11,853 nucleotides of DNA from Coriobacteriia bacterium. Lineage in GTDB: Bacteria > Actinomycetota > Coriobacteriia > Anaerosomatales > JAHIQC01. Each line of letters begins with the position of its first letter. Within the stretch, counting starts at the first letter, position 1. Under the pieces are notes generated by a model. That model did not search any database. It was not told the origin of the DNA and saw only the letters and a program-made list of their open reading frames with translations. The position numbers were made by a program, and so were the translations under genes. Location: assembly GCA_030653635.1 (NCBI GenBank), contig JAURYZ010000024.1:1-11853 (forward strand), written 5' to 3'. Below are positions 1-6,285 of the stretch, one piece after another.

Positions 1-1
1 C

Positions 2-517
2 GGTCGGGAGCGCAAAGAGGGGACTAACGCCACGATGCTCACATCGCCCGTGCAGCGGCGGTCGTTTGCTGTGGCAAAGATGGTGGTCATCTTCGTCTGG
101 GTGTTTGCGCTCACGGTCTTCTCGTTCGTCTTCCAGACTGCGAGCATGGGTCTTGTAGGCCTGACGGGCTTTGCCTGGGCACACCTCTTCGTGAGCCTCG
201 GCCAGATGCTCGAGGCGGCGCTGATCCTCTACCTGACGATGCCGCTCGTGGCGTTCGTGGCGCTTCTTGGCAAGCCAGGGTATCTCAAGCCTGTGCTCTT
301 CGCGGCCACGCTCAACATGATCGGTATGGGCTCTGTTATGGATAAGTCGGCGCATCTGATCCCGTGGGCTATGCCGATCCTCATCGGAGGCGCGTCATGG
401 CAGCCGATCACGGCGGCCACGCTCACCGCCGCTTCCGGGATGGTCTGCGCGGCGGTGTTTGCGGTCGGGATGGTGGCAGTGATTTGGAAGCTCGGTCGTG
501 CGAGCGACGCAGTCTGA
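2..517 (+). CDS. ABC-2 type transporter permease subunit (5' end outside window)
   Basis: This is the C-terminal 171 codons of a multi-pass membrane protein. The frame is open to the left edge, and the residues before the first ATG (position 35) continue the family motif: 'GRERKEGTNATMLTSPVQRR' aligns with 'GSEFSDGTAAGMFTTPIRRE' in the next gene, so ATG 35 is internal and the real start lies upstream. About four hydrophobic segments follow. In this family the protein is the membrane half of an ABC exporter and needs a separate ATPase, which would be expected just upstream. The gene ends at TGA 515-517, whose last base is shared with the next gene's ATG, so the two permeases are probably coupled and may form a heterodimer. 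The substrate cannot be told; bacitracin/lantibiotic-type exporters are one possibility. Confidence 0.85.
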   Translation, partial: GRERKEGTNATMLTSPVQRRSFAVAKMVVIFVWVFALTVFSFVFQTASMGLVGLTGFAWAHLFVSLGQMLEAALILYLTMPLVAFVALLGKPGYLKPVLFAATLNMIGMGSVMDKSAHLIPWAMPILIGGASWQPITAATLTAASGMVCAAVFAVGMVAVIWKLGRASDAV

Positions 518-1275
518 TGTGGGGGGGACGTGTCGTGTTGCGGGTGCTGAAGGCGGAGCTGCTGAAGCTGAGAGGCTCCAAGGCGGCGTGGGGGACGATC
601 GCGGTGGTCGTCTCCTTCGCCCTCCTGACGATCAGTCTGTCCCGTCTCTTTTCCGGGTCTGCGCACGTCATGTGGACGGATACTCTCAAGCTGGCTCCGC
701 AGTTCATGGCGGGATGGTGGGGACTGCTCGTTTTCGGACTGGCAGCCGCGAATCTGTTTGGTTCGGAATTCAGCGACGGGACCGCTGCGGGCATGTTCAC
801 CACACCGATTCGTCGCGAGTACTTCGTTGTGGCGAAGATGCTCGTACTTGCGCTCTGGGCAGCAGGACTCGCGCTGACCGCAGTGGCCAGTCAATCGCTG
901 GCAGCCTTGATCCTCGGAGCCGAGGGCTTCGCGTGGAAGCTTGTCTTCGTGTGCCTCGGCGACAATCTGCTCGTGGCGTTCCTGCTGTACCTCACGACCC
1001 CGGTCGTCGCCCTCGTGTCCATGCTCGGTCGCGGGTACATCGCGCCGATGCTGTACTCCACGGGGCTGATCTCGCTCAGCGTGACCGCCGGGTTCCTTGG
1101 CTGGGAACGCTGGATCCCGTGGGCGATGCCGCTCACCGTGGCCGGAGGAATTGCGCCGCCGGGAGTGATCGACGGGAGTCTATCCGTCGGCTCATGGACA
1201 CTGCTCGTTGCGTTCTTCGTGTTGGGACTGGCTGTGGTGTTCGTGTATGTGAACCGGGTGGACAGCTCGGGGTAG
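517..1275 (+). CDS. ABC-2 type transporter permease subunit, paralogue of the preceding gene
   Basis: This encodes about 252 residues with a basic N-terminus (LKAELLKLRGSKAAW), typical of ABC-2 permeases, then about six hydrophobic segments. The conserved cytoplasmic loop GSEFSDGTAAGMFTTPIRRE follows the second helix, as in the family. ATG 517 overlaps the upstream TGA, which suggests coupling. However, no ribosome site precedes it, whereas the G-run at 521-527 sits 7 nt before GTG 535, so the true start may be 535 (246 residues). The two permeases share similar helices and the phrase 'IPWAMP', which points to tandem duplication followed by divergence. No ATPase gene lies downstream, so it is presumably left of the window. 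The hisG gene that follows has its own leader and is unlikely to be functionally linked. Confidence 0.85.
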   Translation: MWGGRVVLRVLKAELLKLRGSKAAWGTIAVVVSFALLTISLSRLFSGSAHVMWTDTLKLAPQFMAGWWGLLVFGLAAANLFGSEFSDGTAAGMFTTPIRREYFVVAKMLVLALWAAGLALTAVASQSLAALILGAEGFAWKLVFVCLGDNLLVAFLLYLTTPVVALVSMLGRGYIAPMLYSTGLISLSVTAGFLGWERWIPWAMPLTVAGGIAPPGVIDGSLSVGSWTLLVAFFVLGLAVVFVYVNRVDSSG

Positions 1276-1356
1276 CAAGGGGCGATCATGCCGTCGGCAG
1301 AGATGGCGCTGGGTGGTGCTCAACATGGCTTCCATCCCACGCTCCATCGCAGTAGA

Positions 1357-1383
1357 GTGGTGGCGTGGCTTCGCGGCCACCAC
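1357..1383 (+). promoter_or_regulatory. Perfect 8-bp stem-loop in the hisG leader
   Basis: GTGGTGGC (1357-1364) pairs with GCCACCAC (1376-1383) across an 11-nt loop, ending 24 bases before the hisG start. The 132-bp gap 1276-1407 holds no other gene I can support. A weak promoter candidate, TTCCAT (1330-1335) with 17 nt to TAGAGT (1353-1358), overlaps the left edge of the dyad. No T-run follows the stem, so a terminator is unlikely. It could be an operator or an mRNA leader structure. No run of His codons and no T-box consensus is visible. Confidence 0.4.
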
Positions 1384-1407
1384 CAGCCATTCGTTCCAGG
1401 AGGCTTC

Positions 1408-2280
1408 ATGCTCTCACTCGCACTTCCCAAAGGCTCGCTCGAGGAGCAGACCATCCTGCTGTTCAACCAAGCCGACATGACCATCGGCAAGTCGAGCCGC
1501 GCATACAACCCGACCATCGACGATCCCCGTATCGAGCGCGTCAAGATCCTGCGTCCGCAAGAGATCCCGATCTATGTGCAGGACGGCTATTTCGATATCG
1601 GCATCTCGGGGCATGACTGGGTGCGAGAGAGCGGAGCGGATGTCGTCGAGGTCGCCGAGCTGCCCTACGCCAAGACAGGCACCGGCTTCGTGCAGATGGT
1701 GCTGGCCGTGCCTGATGACTCTCCCGTTGCTTCCGCCCGGGACATCGCTCCCGGCAGCCGCATCACCACCGAGTTCCCCAAGGCGACCAAGGCCTTCTTC
1801 GACGACCTGGGCATCGATGTCGAAGTCCACTTCAGCTATGGCGCCACCGAGGCCAAAGTCCCTGAGATGATGGACGCTCTTGTGGACCTCACCGAGACCG
1901 GCTCCACTCTTCGGCGTAATGGTCTAAAGATCGTGGATGTGATTCTCACGTCCACCACGAGGCTCGTGGCAAACAAGGCCGCATGGGCCGACCCGGTCAA
2001 GCGCGCGGAGATTGAAGAGGTGCGCACGCTGCTGCTGGGCGTGATCGAGGCCCGCGGCAAGGTGTTGCTCTCGATGAACGTGCCCGCCGACAGGCTCGAG
2101 CAGGTCATCGGCCGGCTTCCGGCGATGAAGCGCCCGACAGTCAGCCAGCTATACAACTCGCAGGACTACGAGATCACGACCGTGGCGGAAAAGTCGAGCG
2201 TCAACGTGCTCATCCCTCAGCTGAAGGCCGCCGGTGCCGAGGATATCCTTGAGATGCCGATCTCAAAGATCGTGAAGTAG
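1408..2280 (+). CDS. hisG: ATP phosphoribosyltransferase, long form with C-terminal regulatory domain
   Basis: HisG makes the first committed step of histidine synthesis, ATP + PRPP to phosphoribosyl-ATP, in the cytoplasm. The start is ATG 1408, behind AGGAGG (1398-1403). The N-terminal ALPKGSL (residues 5-11), the DIGISGHDW block (63-71) and the PRPP-binding segment around LTETGSTLRRNGLK (161-174) are all present. Residues from about 215 to 290, starting RGKVLLSMNVP and ending in LPAMKRPTVSQL...VNVLIPQLKAAGAEDILEMPISKIV, match the HisG C-terminal ACT-like domain that mediates feedback inhibition by histidine in long-form enzymes. The length of 290 residues is normal for that class, which works as a hexamer without HisZ. 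No other his gene (hisE/I/D and so on) is adjacent, so it appears as an isolated cistron. Confidence 0.96.
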   Translation: MLSLALPKGSLEEQTILLFNQADMTIGKSSRAYNPTIDDPRIERVKILRPQEIPIYVQDGYFDIGISGHDWVRESGADVVEVAELPYAKTGTGFVQMVLAVPDDSPVASARDIAPGSRITTEFPKATKAFFDDLGIDVEVHFSYGATEAKVPEMMDALVDLTETGSTLRRNGLKIVDVILTSTTRLVANKAAWADPVKRAEIEEVRTLLLGVIEARGKVLLSMNVPADRLEQVIGRLPAMKRPTVSQLYNSQDYEITTVAEKSSVNVLIPQLKAAGAEDILEMPISKIVK

Positions 2281-2431
2281 CGCGCGAGCTGGCGATCGCG
2301 TCCGTATCTGCGCGCCTCGGCGGCAAGCACGGCCGGTGGTCCGGGTGGCGAGCAGAAGCATTCGCGTGTAGTTGTATCGTCCCCCAAACGCATGCAGGGC
2401 ATACTCTTATCGTACGGCGAAAGGAGCGAAT

Positions 2432-3061
2432 ATGCGAGTCGTTGTCATAGGTGCGACCGGCCGTACCGGTCGCGCGGTGATAGAGCAGGCCCTCGGGCAT
2501 GGCGACGAAGTCGTTGCTTTCGCTCGTCAGCCTGAGCGGCTCGAGCTTTCGCATGCGAGGCTGACGCTGGCGACCGGCGATGTCCGCGAGGTGGATTCGC
2601 TGCGCACCGCGCTCGCCGGCGCCGATGGGGTCGTCTCGGTCATCGGAGCTGCGCCGGGGCGTCTGGTCGATACCTATTCCGTGGGCGTGGGAAACATCAT
2701 GCAGGCCATGGTCGAAGCCGACGTGTTGCGGCTCGCTGTCATGAGCGCTTCGGGTACGTTCCATCGCTCGAGCCGCAATCTCACGATGGGCTACCGTTTG
2801 ATGATGAAAGCGACCCTGGGCGGCTTGTACGACGACCTTGAGCGCATGGAGCAGCGCATCATGGCGAGCCAACTTGAATGGACGATCGTGCGCGCGGCTG
2901 GGCTTACGGATGGTCCGTTTACCGGGGTGTACCGAATCGGCGATCACGGTAAGCCGCTTGCCAACGGCCAGCGTGTGTCCAGAGCCGACGTCGCCGCACT
3001 GTTGCTCAAGTCGCTTTACACCGATCGGTGGCTGCGCCGGGCCGTGACGGTGGCGTACTGA
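2432..3061 (+). CDS. NAD(P)-binding atypical SDR family protein (NAD(P)H-binding, NmrA/YwnB-like)
   Basis: This is a 209-residue Rossmann-fold protein. The start is ATG 2432 behind AAGGAG (2421-2426); an in-frame ATG at 2372 has no ribosome site and adds unconserved sequence. GATGRTG (7-13) is the dinucleotide-binding glycine motif, and Arg32 after the second strand is compatible with NADP(H). SASG (105-108), WTIVRA (150-155) and the closing VSRADVAALLL (182-192) are typical of the NAD_binding_10 group, whose members lack the classic SDR Tyr-x3-Lys pair. Members act as NADPH sensors, flavin/biliverdin-type reductases or epimerase-like proteins; which applies here cannot be decided. The aldo/keto reductase 117 bp downstream on the same strand suggests a shared redox operon. 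Its stop overlaps a possible small ORF. Confidence 0.88.
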   Translation: MRVVVIGATGRTGRAVIEQALGHGDEVVAFARQPERLELSHARLTLATGDVREVDSLRTALAGADGVVSVIGAAPGRLVDTYSVGVGNIMQAMVEADVLRLAVMSASGTFHRSSRNLTMGYRLMMKATLGGLYDDLERMEQRIMASQLEWTIVRAAGLTDGPFTGVYRIGDHGKPLANGQRVSRADVAALLLKSLYTDRWLRRAVTVAY

Positions 3062-3144
3062 TGATGCCGGAGCCAAGTCAGCCGCTGTTGATGCGCGAGC
3101 GTTTCAATCCGCTGTTCCTCGGAAACACCAAGAACATGCGCTGA
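3061..3144 (+). CDS. Possible 27-residue ORF or gene remnant between SDR and AKR genes
   Basis: An ATG-ATG pair overlaps the TGA of the SDR gene (TGATG), so ribosomes could re-initiate here. The ORF reads 27 codons with ordinary GC-rich codon use and ends at TGA 3142-3144. The later residues, RERFNPLFLGNTKNMR, look like the beginning of a larger enzyme rather than a free peptide; old-yellow-enzyme N-termini look loosely similar, but I cannot confirm this. It lies in the same frame as the downstream AKR and 34 nt before its GTG. It could be a small coupled ORF, a remnant, or chance. Confidence 0.22.
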   Translation: MMPEPSQPLLMRERFNPLFLGNTKNMR

Positions 3145-3177
3145 AGTGGTTCGGCGCCGAGGAGTAAGGGCGAACTT

Positions 3178-4011
3178 GTGACATTGTCGATTCGAAGCAC
3201 CGTGTCTTTGGCCAATGGTGTTCCGATGCCGTTGCTCGGGCTCGGGACATACAAGTCCGTTGAGCCCAGTGATGTCCGCGCGTCGGTCGAGGCGGCGCTT
3301 GAGGCCGGGTACCGCAACATCGACACAGCCTCGATGTACAACAATGAGGCTGTGATCGGCGAGGTGCTGCGTGAGAGCGCGGTGCCACGCGAGGAGCTCT
3401 TTATCGCCACCAAAGTGTGGAACGACGAGCAGGGCTACCACTCGACCCTGGACGCCTACGATCGCAGCACCGAGCGACTCGGGTTGGACTACCTGGACCT
3501 GTATCTCATCCACTGGCCCATGGCCGACATGTACGCCGAGACTTGGCGCGCGATGCAGGAGCTTCACGCGGACGGTCGTGCGCGCGCGATAGGCGTCTGC
3601 AACTTCCTGCCGCTGCATCTGGAGGCTCTGTCCGCCGTGGCCGAAATCGGGCCGATGGTCGATCAGGTCGAGCTGCACCCGTACCTTCAGCAGCCAAAGC
3701 TGCAGGAATACTGCGCAACAGAGGGGATTGTGCTCCAAGCATGGGCGCCGGTCATGCGTGGCCGCGTGGCCGAAGTGCCCGAGATCATCCAGATCGCGCG
3801 ACATCACAGGGTCTCCGCGTATCAAGTCGCCATACGCTGGGTCTTGCAGCAGGGCATATCTGCCATCCCCAAGTCAGTGCATCCGGATCGTGTTCGTGAG
3901 AACGCCGACGTCTTCGGTTTCGAGCTATCCGCCGAGGAGATGGATGTCATGGCGTCGCTCGATCAAGGGCTCAGGGTCGGACGGCACCCCGACAGCTGGG
4001 GACTGACCTGA
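3178..4011 (+). CDS. Aldo/keto reductase (2,5-diketo-D-gluconate reductase-like, AKR5-type)
   Basis: This cytoplasmic NADPH-dependent carbonyl reductase is 277 residues, the normal family length for a (beta/alpha)8 barrel. The catalytic tetrad is complete: Asp49 (NIDTA), Tyr54 (SMY), Lys79 (ATKVW) and His112 (LIHWP). GVCNF (139-143), QVELHPYLQQ (163-172) and the cofactor-phosphate segment IPKSVHPDRVREN (230-242) are the standard signatures. The start is GTG 3178, with TAAGGG (3165-3170) at 7 nt. The substrate is unknown; relatives reduce diketogluconate, methylglyoxal or other aldehydes. It follows the SDR-like gene on the same strand and runs convergently into the LysR-type gene with only 30 bp between stops. 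No clear terminator is visible there. Confidence 0.94.
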   Translation: MTLSIRSTVSLANGVPMPLLGLGTYKSVEPSDVRASVEAALEAGYRNIDTASMYNNEAVIGEVLRESAVPREELFIATKVWNDEQGYHSTLDAYDRSTERLGLDYLDLYLIHWPMADMYAETWRAMQELHADGRARAIGVCNFLPLHLEALSAVAEIGPMVDQVELHPYLQQPKLQEYCATEGIVLQAWAPVMRGRVAEVPEIIQIARHHRVSAYQVAIRWVLQQGISAIPKSVHPDRVRENADVFGFELSAEEMDVMASLDQGLRVGRHPDSWGLT

Positions 4012-4041
4012 TTCGCGGCTTCGGAATGCGAGCCCTAGCGG

Positions 4042-4977
4042 TCAAGGCACTAGATAGGCGTCTACATCGCGGGCCGCTGCTAGTTTTGCAGCAGCTGAAA
4101 GCGCATCGAGCGCTGTGGCAATGGCTGGGTTCTGCCGACTGCCGGCACGCACGACCGCAACGATGCGGCGGTTGATCTCGGTGTCTGTAGGCGGTCGGAG
4201 TACCACATCGGGATACTCGGTGAACATCGCCAGCGGCGGGACCAGTGCGATTCCGAGGTCGGCTTGTACCGCCGCCAAGATTACCTGGTAGTCGTTGCTG
4301 TGGAATGTGATCTTGGGCTCGAACCCCGCTTCGTTGGCGACGCGAACCTGAATCTCCAGGAATGGTGAGCCGTCGCGCCCAACCACCCACTGCTCCTCGG
4401 CAAGATCAGCGATGCGTAGCGGTCCGGTCGCGATCGAGGAGTGCTGACGATGCATGGCCACGTACATCGGCTCACGCATCAAGATGATCCGCTCGACGCC
4501 GGGGTCGCGGGGTGTGGGGAGGTGGTCGAACTCGTAGGTGACGACCACGTCCATCTCGCCGACCTTCAGCGCCGGAATGCTCTCTTCGGGCTCCAGGTCG
4601 CTCACGCGCAACTCGATACCGCGATTCGCGGCCCGGATGTGCTCCAAGGCGGGCACGAGGATTGCGCGAGCCGCGGTGGGAAAGGCACAGATGGAGAGTC
4701 GGCCGGCGAGACCACCGGCGACGGCGGCCAGGTCAGCCTGAGCTTCTTCGAGTACCGCCAGCACCTGCTCGGTCCGACTGACAAGTCTCTCGCCGGCGGG
4801 GGTGAGGCGAACGGCGCGGTGCGAGCGATCCAAAAGACCGACTCCCGCTTCGCGCTCCAGCGCCGTCATCTGCTGGGAGACGCCGGACGGTGTCATGTAG
4901 AGTGCCTCAGCTGCAGCGGCGATGCTGCCGCGCGAGGCGACCTCTCTCAGAATGCGCATGCGGTTCACGTTTAACAT
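4042..4977 (-). CDS. LysR-type transcriptional regulator
   Basis: This 311-residue DNA-binding regulator has an N-terminal winged helix-turn-helix at residues 4-62, including GSIAAAAEALYMTPSGVSQQ and the RLTPAGE wing, then a linker helix (63-90) and a periplasmic-binding-protein-like effector domain (about 94-300). No Shine-Dalgarno precedes ATG 4977. Instead a promoter-like TAAGTT (4990-4985) lies 7 nt before the ATG with TTGCCG (5013-5008) 17 bp upstream, so the mRNA may be leaderless. It diverges from a 33-residue membrane protein gene, the usual layout for a LysR regulator and its target, and the region between them holds AAGT/ACTT dyads. The downstream neighbour (AKR) converges. The inducer is not predictable. 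The Met7 alternative start also lacks a ribosome site. Confidence 0.93.
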   Translation of the reverse strand: MLNVNRMRILREVASRGSIAAAAEALYMTPSGVSQQMTALEREAGVGLLDRSHRAVRLTPAGERLVSRTEQVLAVLEEAQADLAAVAGGLAGRLSICAFPTAARAILVPALEHIRAANRGIELRVSDLEPEESIPALKVGEMDVVVTYEFDHLPTPRDPGVERIILMREPMYVAMHRQHSSIATGPLRIADLAEEQWVVGRDGSPFLEIQVRVANEAGFEPKITFHSNDYQVILAAVQADLGIALVPPLAMFTEYPDVVLRPPTDTEINRRIVAVVRAGSRQNPAIATALDALSAAAKLAAARDVDAYLVP

Positions 4978-4978
4978 T

Positions 4979-5022
4979 AAGTAGAACTTACGCTAATGAG
5001 AAGTAAACGGCAATGGAACTTC
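4979..5022 (-). promoter_or_regulatory. Promoter and candidate autoregulatory operator of the LysR-type gene
   Basis: On the - strand, TTGCCG (5013-5008), 17 bp, then TAAGTT (4990-4985) fits a housekeeping promoter, with initiation near the ATG at 4977. Two dyads overlap it: AAGT-AGA-ACTT (4979-4989), and GAAGT (5000-5004) with ACTTC (5018-5022), 13 bp apart. LysR-type proteins usually bind such dyads between divergent genes. Binding here is an inference. Confidence 0.45.
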
Positions 5023-5097
5023 ACTGTTGTTCGTCCGATACTACATACAGGAAGAAGAACAACAGCGCTTTCGATTCATCTGAGTCAGGAGGAGATC

Positions 5098-5199
5098 ATG
5101 TTCATGGACAGCTTCAGCGAGGGAACCGTTTACTACACCCGCGCGTTGGCCATCCTGGGCGCCGTCATTGCGATCGCTGCGCTCGCCTCCGCGCTCTAA
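5098..5199 (+). CDS. Small single-helix membrane protein (33 residues)
   Basis: ATG 5098 follows a strong ribosome site (AGGAGGAG, 5087-5094), which argues that this short ORF is translated. The product is MFMDSFSEGTVYYTR (1-15) followed by an uninterrupted hydrophobic helix to the C-terminus (ALAILGAVIAIAALASAL), with no charge after Arg15, so it should insert with its short polar N-terminus on one face. I do not recognise a family. The stop TAA is followed immediately by a second TAA in the +1 frame. It is divergent from the LysR-type gene, 120 bp from its start, so it may be that regulator's target. Possible roles are a regulator of a membrane complex or a stress-induced small protein; neither is shown. 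An in-frame ATG at 4996 lacks a ribosome site. Confidence 0.6.
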   Translation: MFMDSFSEGTVYYTRALAILGAVIAIAALASAL

Positions 5200-5200
5200 T

Positions 5201-5265
5201 AACCACCCTCTCCAAAGTGGTTTCTCCCACCGTCACCGGTGCCCGCCGGTGGCGGTGCTCCGTTT
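5201..5265 (+). terminator. Possible terminator hairpins after the small membrane protein gene
   Basis: Two stems follow the stop: AACCAC (5201-5206) with GTGGTT (5217-5222), and CGTCACCGG (5231-5239) with CCGGTGGCG (5246-5254, one G-U pair). A TTTT tract appears only at 5262-5265, 7 nt after the second stem. This is weak as an intrinsic terminator, but it lies between convergent genes where one is expected. Confidence 0.3.
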
Positions 5266-5319
5266 TCCGGGGGTTCGGGTGCCGATTCACGCAAAGGCCC
5301 TAGGCGCTTGAGGGTATCA

Positions 5320-6087
5320 TCACCAACCGCGGCTTGCGCCACCGCCTACTGAAGGTCCGCGACCGCTACTACCACCGCCGAAGCGGTTGCTGATGTAGCC
5401 GATCACGAGGAGTACGAGAACGATCAGGATGATCGCCGTGATTCCCAGGCCACCCTCGGGCTGCGCGGATCCGCCTTCAACCGCGAGGTCCTCGCCAATC
5501 TGTGCGCCGTACTCATCGGCCACGATTCTGGCAAGAGCGACGTAGGTCGCCATGATTCCGCCGGGGTAATCGTTCTTGTTGAAGGCTGGGATCGCGTACT
5601 CGTCGAGCAGGCGTCCGGCCGCGGCGTCTGGGATCGCGCCTTCGAGGCCGTATCCGACTTCGATGCGCGCCTTGCGTTCATTGGGAGCGACAACAATGAG
5701 AACGCCGTTGCCTTTGACATCCAAGCCGATCCCAAGCTTGCGGAACTGGTCATTGGCGACTTCTGCGATATCGCGGTCGTCCAGCGTCTCCAAGGTCAGG
5801 ACGCCTATCTCAGCGCCCGGTGTCGCGGCTTCCAGTGCCGTACCCAGCCGGTTGATCTGATCGATCATCTCCGTTGGCATGATGCCGGCTTTGTCGAGTA
5901 CATAGTTGCTGGGCCGAGACGCGGTAGCTGCGGGGTCTGTCGATGTGACCTGCGCGGCTTGCGCCCATGACTCCATGGTCGCCGATGTGGAAGCGATGGC
6001 CGTTGAGGCAAGCGTCGGCACGAGCAGGCACGCCGCAACGGCCGGTCCCACAAACAACCTGCCGAGGACCCGCCTCGTGAGCCTCAT
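5320..6087 (-). CDS. Secreted, membrane-anchored TPM-domain protein (YgcG family)
   Basis: This 255-residue protein has a signal peptide (1-32; RR at 5-6, hydrophobic core 11-29, AIA|S cleavage), a TPM domain (about 61-193) starting NYVLDKAGIM, with GNGVLIVVAPNERKARIEVGYGLEGAIPD (127-154), then a transmembrane helix (214-233) and a Gly/Ser-rich tail ending GGGASRGW. This layout is typical of the family, so the TPM domain should lie outside the membrane. TPM domains are linked to phosphatase activity in plant thylakoids and to envelope or photosystem assembly roles, but the bacterial function is poorly defined. I chose ATG 6087, preceded by a weak AGGG. GTG 6126 would add 13 residues; it has no ribosome site but starts 2 nt after the stop of a 37-codon ORF, so coupling is possible. 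LemA, the frequent partner, is not in this window. Confidence 0.87.
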   Translation of the reverse strand: MRLTRRVLGRLFVGPAVAACLLVPTLASTAIASTSATMESWAQAAQVTSTDPAATASRPSNYVLDKAGIMPTEMIDQINRLGTALEAATPGAEIGVLTLETLDDRDIAEVANDQFRKLGIGLDVKGNGVLIVVAPNERKARIEVGYGLEGAIPDAAAGRLLDEYAIPAFNKNDYPGGIMATYVALARIVADEYGAQIGEDLAVEGGSAQPEGGLGITAIILIVLVLLVIGYISNRFGGGSSGRGPSVGGGASRGW

Positions 6088-6128
6088 TCGTGCCCTATGC
6101 GAAGCACCAGTCGCCACGGTTCTCACGA

Positions 6129-6242
6129 TCAGTTGTCGCTGCCGGAGGAGTTGAAGTCCACGGCCGGCGTCTGCTTGTCTAACTTGCGGAGCATGACGTT
6201 GTACACCGTGACTTCCTCGTTGGAGTCCTTGCGGGGGACCAT
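6129..6242 (-). CDS. Candidate 37-residue small protein upstream of the TPM gene
   Basis: ATG 6242 opens 37 codons ending TGA 6131-6129, two bases before the alternative GTG start (6126) of the TPM gene. The product is hydrophilic (begins MVPRKDSNEEVTVYNVMLRK, ends TPAVDFNSSGSDN), with strongly G/C-ending codons as in neighbouring genes. There is no Shine-Dalgarno. On the - strand a TAGAAT hexamer (6254-6249) lies exactly 6 nt before the ATG, which would fit a leaderless transcript. No family is recognised. It could be a true small gene translated ahead of the TPM gene, or the 5' region of the TPM mRNA. Confidence is limited by its length. Confidence 0.42.
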   Translation of the reverse strand: MVPRKDSNEEVTVYNVMLRKLDKQTPAVDFNSSGSDN

Positions 6243-6248
6243 GTGGGC

Positions 6249-6265
6249 ATTCTACCCCATGGGGT
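6249..6265 (-). promoter_or_regulatory. 12-bp perfect palindrome with a -10-like element ahead of the TPM transcription unit
   Basis: ACCCCATGGGGT (6254-6265) is a perfect palindrome. Its inner end runs into TAGAAT on the - strand (6254-6249), placed 6 nt before ATG 6242. No good -35 is found at 16-18 bp. It could be an operator over the TPM-unit promoter, but this rests on position only. Confidence 0.3.
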
Positions 6266-6285
6266 CCGGGCGATAGCCTAAGCCC

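Noticed and set aside
1276..1407. Histidine T-box or His-rich attenuator peptide before hisG
   Set aside because: No T-box consensus, no His-codon run and no terminator/antiterminator pair with a T-tract; only a simple stem-loop.
2210..3076. 288-codon - strand ORF opposite the SDR gene
   Set aside because: Low-complexity His/Arg/Pro-rich product, wholly antisense to a gene with intact nucleotide-binding motifs and a ribosome site.
3016..3825. 269-codon - strand ORF opposite the aldo/keto reductase
   Set aside because: Antisense shadow of a gene with a complete catalytic tetrad; no ribosome site or motif.
6087..6126. GTG 6126 as the definite start of the TPM gene
   Set aside because: It has no ribosome site, and the extra 13 residues would precede an already typical signal peptide. 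It is kept only as an alternative because it sits 2 nt after the 37-codon ORF.
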